Shown here in pieces: positions 1 through 5,434 of a DNA stretch of 6,242 bases (the first letter of the stretch is position 1; each line of letters starts with the position of its first letter). The notes below the pieces were generated by a model. The model ran no database searches, was not told the origin of the DNA, and saw only the letters and a program-made list of their open reading frames with translations. Source of the stretch: Pseudomonadota bacterium (GTDB lineage Bacteria > Desulfobacterota > WTBG01 > CAIYCZ01). Made by a program: the position numbers and the translations under genes. The stretch spans positions 1-6,242 of the forward strand of contig JAPLIX010000410.1 in NCBI GenBank assembly GCA_026388865.1, given 5' to 3'.

Positions 1-1912
1 GCTGGCTCTGGCGGTTGAGGCGGGCATCTACATCACTGCCGCATGCGGCGGGGTCGGCGCCTGCGGCAAGTGCCGGGTGCTTATCCAGTCAGGAGAGGTG
101 GATTGCCGGGACTGCAGCCAGGTTCCTCCTGAGGAGTTTGCCAAAGGGTACCGCCTTGCCTGCCAGTCATATGTTTTAAGCGATGCCACGATCCTGGTCC
201 CGCCGGAGCTGCATCCGCCGGAGGCAATCGGCAGCACTGCCGCACCCTGCAAGCCGGCCCACCGGCAGGCAGTATCCCAGGAGCTGGAGCACCTGGTAAG
301 CGGTGCCTGGTACAACCCGGCCCTGCAAAAATTCACCGTTACCCTTGACCCGCCCACCATCGCCGATAATGTCAGCGACCTGTCGCGGCTGCTGCGGGCT
401 TTGAAAAAACAGCACAGCCTGGAAAATATCTCCATTGATTTTCTGCTCCTGAAAAAACTGCCGCACCTGGTGCGCAGCGCCGGCTGGGAAGCCACGGTAA
501 CCATAGTGCAGACCAGGATGGAGTCACAGCTGGGCGAGCACCAGCTGCGCGGCTCCCGGCGCCCCAAGATGATAGCGGTTGAAGCGGGCAACACTAGCGA
601 CCAGCACTACTCCATTGTGCTTGACATCGGGACCACGTCGCTGTGGGGCCAGCTCGTTGACCTGAACCGCCGGGAGAGCCTGGCCCAGGCCTCGGAATAT
701 AACCCGCAGATTCGTTTTGGTGATGATGTCATAACCCGCATCATCCATTCCCAGCGGCCGGGGGGGCTCGGGCAGCTGCAGGAGGCGGTTGTCGGCGGGC
801 TGAATAAGATTGTAAGCGAGCTCATAGAGAAGGCCGGGGTGGAAAAGCGCCACGTGTCCCATGTCACTGCTGCCGGCAACACCACCATGACCCATCTGCT
901 GGCAGGGCTTGATCCCAAATACATCCGTGAAGCTCCCTATACGCCGGTGGCCGCGTTTATTCCGCCGCTGCGGGCCGTGCGGCTCGGGCTTGACGTGGAC
1001 GAGCATGTGTATGTCTACACCTTCCCTTCTGTTGCCAGCTATGTCGGCGGCGATATTGTGTCGGGCGTTCTGGGCTCGGGTATGTACCAGAGAGCAGAGC
1101 TCACCCTCTACATTGATATCGGCACCAACGGGGAAATCGTGGTGGGCAACCAGGACTGGCTTATGACCGCTTCCTGCTCGGCAGGCCCGGCGTTTGAGGG
1201 CGGCGGGCTCTCCTGCGGCATGCGCGCCATGACCGGCGCCATTGAAGGGTTTAAGATCAATCCCCGAACCTGCGAGCCGATGCTTCTGACCATAGGAAAG
1301 GCAAAACCGGTGGGCATCTGCGGGTCAGGGGCGATAAACATACTTGCCGAATTTCTCCTTTACGGCGTCATTGATCAGAACGGAAAATATAACAGTGCCG
1401 GTAAAACCAAACGGCTGCGCCCGGGTGCGGACGGCATGGAATACGTGCTATCCTATAAAGAAGATACGGGGCTGGACCACGATATCGTGATGACCGAAGC
1501 AGACATTGATAATATTATCCGCGCCAAGGCTGCCATGTTTGCCGGGTATCAGTCGCTGCTCGGGAAAGCAGGGCTCGCGTTCAGCGACCTGGAACGGGTA
1601 ATCATTGCCGGCGCCTTCGGGGATTTTATCAACCTGGAGAATGCCATCACCATCGGCCTGCTGCCGGAGCTTGCGCTTGACCGCTATACCTTCATCGGCA
1701 ACGGCTCGCTGCTGGGCGCAAAGCTCATATCGCTGTCGAGTGAGCTGCTGGATGATGCGGAGCGCGTTGCGCGCAAGATGACCAACATTGAGCTGAGCGA
1801 AGACCATGCCTTTATGGATAATTATATGGCCGGCCTGTTTCTGCCGCACACGGATGCGGGCCTGTTTCCTGAAACGCTGGCGCGCACAGCTGCTACGGTA
1901 AAATGCAGTTAA
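1..1912 (+). CDS. acsV: RACo-type reductive activator of the corrinoid iron-sulfur protein (5' partial)
   Basis: Family role: the protein uses ATP hydrolysis and a [2Fe-2S] cluster to return inactive Co(II) corrinoid protein to Co(I), so that it can again accept methyl groups in the Wood-Ljungdahl pathway. The reading frame is open from base 2, so the true start lies upstream, perhaps 20-30 codons away. The GTG at 77 is internal, because the cluster motif precedes it. Visible are a ferredoxin-like N-terminus with cysteine codons at 44, 62, 71 and 161 (C-x5-C-x2-C, then a distant Cys), a less conserved middle region, and an ASKHA-type C-terminal domain (DUF4445). That domain shows phosphate loops LDIGTTSLWGQ near 620-652 and YIDIGTNGEIV near 1109-1141, a CGSGAI motif near 1319, and an adenosine-side motif IIAGAFGDF near 1602-1628. 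The 636 visible residues are close to the family's usual length. CooC follows 22 bases downstream, so the two are probably cotranscribed. Other DUF4445 proteins activate methyltransferase corrinoid proteins, but these neighbours point to the acetyl-CoA pathway protein. Confidence 0.93.
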   Translation, partial: LALAVEAGIYITAACGGVGACGKCRVLIQSGEVDCRDCSQVPPEEFAKGYRLACQSYVLSDATILVPPELHPPEAIGSTAAPCKPAHRQAVSQELEHLVSGAWYNPALQKFTVTLDPPTIADNVSDLSRLLRALKKQHSLENISIDFLLLKKLPHLVRSAGWEATVTIVQTRMESQLGEHQLRGSRRPKMIAVEAGNTSDQHYSIVLDIGTTSLWGQLVDLNRRESLAQASEYNPQIRFGDDVITRIIHSQRPGGLGQLQEAVVGGLNKIVSELIEKAGVEKRHVSHVTAAGNTTMTHLLAGLDPKYIREAPYTPVAAFIPPLRAVRLGLDVDEHVYVYTFPSVASYVGGDIVSGVLGSGMYQRAELTLYIDIGTNGEIVVGNQDWLMTASCSAGPAFEGGGLSCGMRAMTGAIEGFKINPRTCEPMLLTIGKAKPVGICGSGAINILAEFLLYGVIDQNGKYNSAGKTKRLRPGADGMEYVLSYKEDTGLDHDIVMTEADIDNIIRAKAAMFAGYQSLLGKAGLAFSDLERVIIAGAFGDFINLENAITIGLLPELALDRYTFIGNGSLLGAKLISLSSELLDDAERVARKMTNIELSEDHAFMDNYMAGLFLPHTDAGLFPETLARTAATVKCS

Positions 1913-1923
1913 TCTCAGAGCAC

Positions 1924-1927
1924 GGAG
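1924..1927 (+). promoter_or_regulatory. Shine-Dalgarno site of cooC, supporting a TTG start
   Basis: GGAG lies 7 bases before the TTG at 1935. No ATG or GTG in this frame lies between the upstream stop codon and the P-loop, and the P-loop must stay within the first 20 residues, so TTG is the best start. Confidence 0.6.
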
Positions 1928-1934
1928 CAGGGCA

Positions 1935-2687
1935 TTGACCAGGATAGTTGCTGTTGCCGGAAAAGGCGGCACGGGAAAAACCACCATTGCCGGGCTGCTG
2001 GTCCGCTATCTGCAGGCGAGCGGCAGGACCCCGGTGCTTGCGGTGGATGCGGACCCTGACGCCAACCTGGCCGGGGCGCTCGGGATGACGGCTGAAAAAA
2101 CGATCGGCGGCGCGCGGGAAGATTTTTTTCAAAGCAAGGGCGATATTCCCGCCGGGATCCCCAAGGAAGCATACCTTGAGGTAAAGCTGCATGAGGCGGT
2201 CGTTGAGGGGAAAAATGTAGACCTGCTGGTGATGGGCAGGCCCGAGGGCGCGGGCTGCTACTGCTATATAAATAATTCACTGAGAAAGTATCTGGAAGTC
2301 CTGGCGAAAAATTATCCCTATGTCATAATAGACAATGAAGCGGGACTCGAGCACCTGAGCAGGCGCACGACCCAGGATGTTGATATCTTGCTGGTTGTTT
2401 CAGATTATTCAGCCAATGGGGTGCGCGCGGCAAAGCGCATTGGAGAGCTGGCAGATGAATTGCATCTGCGGGTGGGGGCGCGGTATCTTATTATAAACGG
2501 CGCCCCGGCAACACTGGCCCCGCATTTTGCCGAGGAAGTGGAGCGGGCCGGCATCCCGGTGGCGGGCATTGTACCGGTGGATGAATTGCTTCCGCAGTAT
2601 GAACGGGAAGAGAAGCCGTTGACGGCGCTTCCCGACAGTTCTGCTGCAGTACAATCCATACAGCACATAGCGCAAAAAATTTTTTAA
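1935..2687 (+). CDS. cooC: CooC-type CO dehydrogenase nickel-insertion ATPase
   Basis: This is a 250-residue MinD/SIMIBI-class P-loop ATPase. The family dimerises around a metal ion and uses ATP to help load nickel into the C-cluster of CO dehydrogenase in the cytoplasm. Seen directly: a deviant Walker A GKGGTGKTT at residues 9-17 with the signature lysine at 10; a switch I motif VDADPDANL at 37-45; the CooC-specific Cys-x-Cys pair (C108, C110) in GAGCYCYINN, which is the metal site at the dimer interface; and a Walker B-like IIDNEAG at 131-137. The Cys pair and the DNEAG motif separate it from MinD, ParA and NifH. The start codon is TTG. It lies between the corrinoid activator and folD, with cooS in the same locus as its obvious client. 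Acetogens have a closely related paralogue (AcsF) tied to acetyl-CoA synthase maturation, and sequence inspection alone does not separate the two. Confidence 0.93.
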   Translation: MTRIVAVAGKGGTGKTTIAGLLVRYLQASGRTPVLAVDADPDANLAGALGMTAEKTIGGAREDFFQSKGDIPAGIPKEAYLEVKLHEAVVEGKNVDLLVMGRPEGAGCYCYINNSLRKYLEVLAKNYPYVIIDNEAGLEHLSRRTTQDVDILLVVSDYSANGVRAAKRIGELADELHLRVGARYLIINGAPATLAPHFAEEVERAGIPVAGIVPVDELLPQYEREEKPLTALPDSSAAVQSIQHIAQKIF

Positions 2688-2736
2688 ATTAATCAAATGC
2701 ACGGGGCCGTGGACAATAGTGCTCTGTGACATGAGC

Positions 2737-2742
2737 GGAGGG
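2737..2742 (+). promoter_or_regulatory. Shine-Dalgarno site of folD
   Basis: GGAGGG ends 4 bases before the ATG at 2747. The spacing is short but the match to the anti-SD is strong, and the encoded N-terminus (MTAKIISGTEIA) aligns with normal FolD starts. Confidence 0.6.
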
Positions 2743-2746
2743 CGTC

Positions 2747-3655
2747 ATGACAGCAAAGATTATCAGCGGGACAGAGATTGCAGCGCAGATACGCGAGGAG
2801 ATCAAAGCCGAGGTTGTGCGCCTCAAAGAGCAGCACCGGGTGGTGCCGGGTCTGGTAACGATCCTGGTCGGCCAGAATCCGGCATCGGTCAGCTATGTGA
2901 CGGCAAAGCAGAACACCGCTCACGAGCTTAATTTCTATTCCCTGCAGGACAGCCAGCCGGAGGATCTCTCAGAGGAAAAGCTGCTGCAGCTGATTGCTGC
3001 CTACAACCGGGACCCGAAAATACATGGCATCCTGGTGCAGCTGCCGCTGCCCAAACACATAGATGAAAAAAAGATTTTAAATGCCCTCGATCCGGACAAG
3101 GATGTTGACGGCTTCCACCCGGTCAACGTGGGCCGGCTGATGATCGGCGGCAGGGAGGCAAAGTTTCTGCCCTGCACCCCGGCCGGCATCCAGCAGCTCA
3201 TTGTCAGGTCAGGGGTGACGGTGGACGGCGCCGAGGTGGTGGTGGTCGGCCGCTCAAATATTGTCGGCAAACCCATCGCCAACATCCTGCTGCAGAAAGC
3301 CCCCGGCGCCAATGCCACGGTTACGGTTGCCCACACAGGAACCAGGGACCTTGCCGGTCACTGCAAGCGTGCAGATATCCTGGTGGTGGCAGCCGGCGTG
3401 CCGGGGCTGGTGAAGCCTGAGTGGATAAAGCCCGGCGCGTGTGTCATCGATGTGGGGGTGAACCGGGTCGGTGAGAAGATAAGCGAGAAGACCGGTAAAA
3501 AGATTGCCATCCTGCGCGGCGATGTTGACTTTGATGCGGCCAAAGAGATTGCCGGCTTCATTACGCCGGTGCCGGGCGGTGTCGGGCCCATGACCATCAC
3601 CATGCTTATGGCCAATACGGTTAAAGCAGCAAAGTTTGCCGCGGGAATTGAATAG
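2747..3655 (+). CDS. folD: Bifunctional methylene-tetrahydrofolate dehydrogenase / methenyl-tetrahydrofolate cyclohydrolase
   Basis: FolD interconverts 5,10-methylene-, methenyl- and 10-formyl-tetrahydrofolate in the cytoplasm. In this setting it would run in the methyl branch of the Wood-Ljungdahl pathway. The 302-residue length is typical. Catalytic residues are in place: Tyr50 and Lys54 in PASVSYVTAK, Gln98 in GILVQLPLP, and Asp121 in DKDVDGFHPVN. Further signatures are FLPCTPAGIQQL, the nucleotide-binding loop VVVGRSNIVGKP, the stretch ending in GACVIDVGVNRV, and the C-terminal block GFITPVPGGVGPMTITML. With all catalytic residues present, both activities are expected. NAD versus NADP use cannot be read with confidence. 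The gene sits 59 bases after cooC and 128 bases before acsD. Its placement between carbonyl-branch genes suggests a role dedicated to C1 fixation rather than housekeeping folate metabolism, but it could serve both. Confidence 0.97.
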   Translation: MTAKIISGTEIAAQIREEIKAEVVRLKEQHRVVPGLVTILVGQNPASVSYVTAKQNTAHELNFYSLQDSQPEDLSEEKLLQLIAAYNRDPKIHGILVQLPLPKHIDEKKILNALDPDKDVDGFHPVNVGRLMIGGREAKFLPCTPAGIQQLIVRSGVTVDGAEVVVVGRSNIVGKPIANILLQKAPGANATVTVAHTGTRDLAGHCKRADILVVAAGVPGLVKPEWIKPGACVIDVGVNRVGEKISEKTGKKIAILRGDVDFDAAKEIAGFITPVPGGVGPMTITMLMANTVKAAKFAAGIE

Positions 3656-3660
3656 CAGGG

Positions 3661-3684
3661 TTCAAGGGGTCAAGGATTCAAGTG
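3661..3684 (+). repeat. Three-unit 8-base tandem repeat
   Basis: Three consecutive octamers read TTCAAGGG, GTCAAGGA and TTCAAGTG, sharing the core TCAAG at exact 8-base spacing. The preceding octamer (TAGCAGGG, 3653-3660) is a weaker match that overlaps the folD stop codon. The repeat forms the left arm of the foldback described separately. Confidence 0.6.
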
Positions 3685-3712
3685 TTTAAAAAATGTAACT
3701 GGACCCCTCGAA
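3661..3712. repeat. Imperfect inverted repeat downstream of folD
   Basis: TTCAAGGGGTC (3661-3671) pairs with GACCCCTCGAA (3702-3712) over 11 positions with one A/C mismatch, across a 30-base loop. GG at 3658-3659 can pair with CC at 3714-3715 if G3660/T3713 wobble. No run of T follows, so it is not a standard intrinsic terminator. It may stabilise the folD 3' end or be a dispersed intergenic repeat. Confidence 0.6.
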
Positions 3713-3730
3713 TCCCGAAAGCTTTCGGGA
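3713..3730. repeat. 18-base perfect palindrome
   Basis: TCCCGAAAG is followed directly by CTTTCGGGA, its exact reverse complement. As RNA it can form a 7-bp stem with an AGCT loop; as DNA it is a symmetric site suited to a dimeric regulator or a nicking/transposase enzyme. It lies about 54 bases before the acsD start and is not followed by a T-tract. Confidence 0.7.
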
Positions 3731-3774
3731 AATCATAGAACCCTATAAACATTTATTATTATAATAAATTCAGT

Positions 3775-3780
3775 GAGGTG
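3775..3780 (+). promoter_or_regulatory. Shine-Dalgarno site of acsD, deciding the ATG start
   Basis: GAGGTG at 3775-3780 fits the anti-SD and overlaps the in-frame GTG at 3778. That makes the GTG an unlikely start and favours the ATG at 3784, which is 5 bases past the GAGG core. Confidence 0.65.
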
Positions 3781-3783
3781 CCT

Positions 3784-5301
3784 ATGCCAGTAGAGTTTCC
3801 AAAGCAGCAGTACACGGGAACCATCAGGGAAATTAATCTCGGGAAAGGGGACAAGCAGTTACTGGTAGGCGGGGAGACCGCGTACCCGTTCTATACCTTT
3901 GAAGGCACGATGCCCCATGCGCCAAAGATTGCCATCCAGGTGCTTGATTACGCGCCGGATGACTGGGCGGAGGCATGTCTTGAGCCCTACCGGGACGTGC
4001 TGGGCGACCCGGTCGCCTGGGCGCGTAAAGCCCAGGATGAGTACGGTGCGGACATGATCCAGCTGTGGCTGAAGAGCACTGACCCCAACGGCCTGAACCG
4101 GCCCGCGGATGAGGCGGCGCAGACAGCCAAAGCCGTGGCATCCGCAGTATCGGTTCCCGTGATTGTATGGGGCTGCGCCAACGCGGACAAGGATGCCGAG
4201 GTGCTGAAGAAGGTTGCCGAGGCCTGTGCGGGCCTTAATATCATCATCGGCCCGGTTGTTGAAGCCAATCACAAGCAGCTGGGCGCGCAGGCGCTGGCGT
4301 ATAACCTCACCATTGTGGCCAATACCCCGATTGATATCAACCTGGCAAAGCAGCTCAATATCCTGCTCAGCAACGTGGGCGTAGGCCTGGATAAAATCAT
4401 TATTGACCCGACCACCGGCGGCCTGGGCTATGGCCTGGAGTACACCTTCTCGGTGATGGAGCGCATCCGGCAGGCAGCGCTCACGCAGAATGATGACAAG
4501 CTGCAGTGCCCGTTCATGTGCAACTTTGCCGACGAGGTGTGGAAGACCAAAGAGGCCAAGATGCCTTCAGACCCGAAAATGGGCGATGCCCGGCAGCGCG
4601 GCATCCTCATGGAAGCGATCACCGCGGTCACCGTGCTGATGGCCGGGGCAGACATTCTCGTCATGCGCCATCCGGATGCAATTCAGCAGGTGCGCGACTA
4701 CGTGGCAGAGCTGGGCGGGTTTGAGCAGCCCAAAGCTGTGAAGCGCGCTGTCCCTGAGGTCAGGGCTGCTGCAGCTGCAACAGAAGCTTCAGTGGGCATC
4801 GCCGCTTCAACTATTGCCGAATCTTTGAAAGAAGGCGCGCTGTGCAAGATCGTCCAGATTATGGATTTACCCATGAACCTTGCGCCGGGCTATGCGGTTG
4901 CTCTTATTAAAGCCCTGGACAGGGAGGAACTGGGAGAGGGACTGGTGCTGATGACCAGGGGTGCAGCCTCAGCCCAGCAGGGTGCCGCGGCCCAGCCTGA
5001 AGCGCAGTCCGGGGCGGACAAGGGGCCGGAAGTTAAAGAGGAATTCAAGCCGAGCCGCACCTGGGTGCCGCTCCAGGACACGGTAGGCGATTATCAGTAC
5101 CAGCTTGAGGAAAAGCCTGATTTTGCCGGGCGGCCGGTAAAGCTTATTAAGGACAATTATGATAAGGGCGTACCGACCGGGAAAGAAGACTGGCGCAGCA
5201 TAGAAGAGGACCGCGCGGAAATGCTCAAGCAGGTTAAGACCAGCCTGCGCTACTGGTACTCGGAAAGTTACGGCAGTGAGAAGCGGAAGAAACCAGCATA
5301 A
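3784..5301 (+). CDS. acsD: Corrinoid iron-sulfur protein small subunit (acetyl-CoA synthase complex delta subunit), C-terminally extended
   Basis: AcsD (CdhD in archaea) is the TIM-barrel subunit that pairs with AcsC to form the corrinoid protein shuttling methyl groups from methyl-tetrahydrofolate to acetyl-CoA synthase. The core (about residues 1-315) shows GGETAYPFYTFEG near the N-terminus, ADMIQLWLKSTDPNG, VPVIVWGCAN, NIIIGPVVEANH, IIIDPTTGGLGYGLEYTFS, CNFADEVWKTKEAK and AGADILVMRHPDAI, all typical of bacterial AcsD. The protein is 505 residues, while classical acetogen AcsD proteins are about 310-320. The extra part comprises an Ala-rich linker (about 325-340), a probable helical segment (about 341-393), an Ala/Gln/Pro/Glu-rich linker (about 394-419), and a charged and aromatic tail to 505. 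I recognise no known domain in the extension. The reading frame is intact throughout, so this is not a frameshift artefact. AcsC is not adjacent within the window, unlike the usual acsC-acsD pairing. The start is taken as ATG 3784; a GTG two codons upstream overlaps the ribosome binding site. Confidence 0.92.
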   Translation: MPVEFPKQQYTGTIREINLGKGDKQLLVGGETAYPFYTFEGTMPHAPKIAIQVLDYAPDDWAEACLEPYRDVLGDPVAWARKAQDEYGADMIQLWLKSTDPNGLNRPADEAAQTAKAVASAVSVPVIVWGCANADKDAEVLKKVAEACAGLNIIIGPVVEANHKQLGAQALAYNLTIVANTPIDINLAKQLNILLSNVGVGLDKIIIDPTTGGLGYGLEYTFSVMERIRQAALTQNDDKLQCPFMCNFADEVWKTKEAKMPSDPKMGDARQRGILMEAITAVTVLMAGADILVMRHPDAIQQVRDYVAELGGFEQPKAVKRAVPEVRAAAAATEASVGIAASTIAESLKEGALCKIVQIMDLPMNLAPGYAVALIKALDREELGEGLVLMTRGAASAQQGAAAQPEAQSGADKGPEVKEEFKPSRTWVPLQDTVGDYQYQLEEKPDFAGRPVKLIKDNYDKGVPTGKEDWRSIEEDRAEMLKQVKTSLRYWYSESYGSEKRKKPA

Positions 5302-5318
5302 ACGATAAATTCTAAAAA

Positions 5319-5409
5319 CTAAATTCGAAATCCTAAACATTAAATACTAAACAGGCAGTTTTGAAATTTGAATTTAGGATTTGTTTAGGATTTCGATATG
5401 CGAATTTAG
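5319..5409. repeat. Large AT-rich inverted repeat before cooS
   Basis: CTAAATTCG (5319-5327) is the exact complement of CGAATTTAG (5401-5409). AAATCCTAAACA (5328-5339) is the exact complement of TGTTTAGGATTT (5382-5393). Together they give 21 bp of pairing interrupted only by a 7-base bulge (5394-5400) on the right arm, with a 42-base loop. Inside the right half, TTTAGGATTT occurs twice in tandem (5373-5382 and 5384-5393). No T-tract follows, so it is not a typical terminator. It ends 11 bases before the cooS ribosome binding site. Confidence 0.75.
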
Positions 5410-5420
5410 AGATTTACCAT

Positions 5421-5426
5421 GGAGGT
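5421..5426 (+). promoter_or_regulatory. Shine-Dalgarno site of cooS
   Basis: GGAGGT sits 8 bases before the ATG at 5435, a near-ideal site and the best-placed one in the window. An ATG at 5419 overlaps it but is out of frame. Confidence 0.75.
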
Positions 5427-5434
5427 AACATACA

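Larger units (their letters stand above)
3656..3783 (+). other. folD-acsD spacer with repeats and a palindrome
   Basis: This 128-base gap holds no gene that I can support. It contains, in order, an 8-base tandem repeat, an imperfect foldback, an 18-base perfect palindrome, and an AT-rich stretch (3744-3770) next to the acsD ribosome binding site. TATAAA at 3744-3749 and TATAAT at 3760-3765 resemble -10 boxes, but neither has a recognisable -35 at the right distance. An acsD promoter here is possible but not shown. Confidence 0.6.
5302..5434 (+). other. AT-rich acsD-cooS spacer
   Basis: This 133-base gap is strikingly A/T-rich compared with the GC-rich genes on both sides. It contains no ORF with coding character. 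Almost all of it is built from CTAAA/TTTAG-type repeats arranged as a large foldback. TTGAAA (5361-5366) and TTGAAT (5368-5373) resemble -35 boxes, but no acceptable -10 lies 16-18 bases downstream. Confidence 0.6.

Noticed and set aside
77..79. GTG as the start of the activator gene
   Set aside because: The frame is open upstream to the window edge, and the three clustered [2Fe-2S] cysteines (codons 44, 62, 71) come before it, so the gene starts outside the window.
28..594. 188-codon open frame on the reverse strand
   Set aside because: It lies antisense to the activator gene, whose frame has clear family motifs. Its protein is rich in Ser, Arg and Cys without domains, as expected for a shadow of GC-rich codons.
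2700..2711. CACGGGGCCGTG as a hairpin terminator after cooC
   Set aside because: The 5-bp arms leave only two loop bases and no T-run follows. It is too small to support a terminator or operator call.
2719..2931. 70-codon forward frame overlapping the start of folD
   Set aside because: It overlaps folD in another frame, has no domain similarity that I recognise, and the folD frame accounts for this stretch fully.
3661..3684. CRISPR-like array or tRNA T-arm (TTCAAG)
   Set aside because: The units are only 8 bases with no spacers, so this is not CRISPR. No acceptor, anticodon or D-arm can be built around the TTCAAG, so it is not a tRNA.
3713..3730. Intrinsic terminator between folD and acsD
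   Set aside because: The palindrome is followed by AATCATAGAA, not a T-tract, and the GC part of the stem is short. It is reported as a palindrome instead.
3760..3765. TATAAT as the acsD -10 box
   Set aside because: The sequence is perfect, but the position 16-18 bases upstream has no -35-like hexamer, and a start about 7 bases downstream would leave the transcript beginning at the ribosome binding site. AT-rich context makes a chance match likely.
3778..3780. GTG start for acsD two codons upstream
   Set aside because: It lies inside the Shine-Dalgarno sequence GAGGTG, while ATG 3784 has proper spacing from it.
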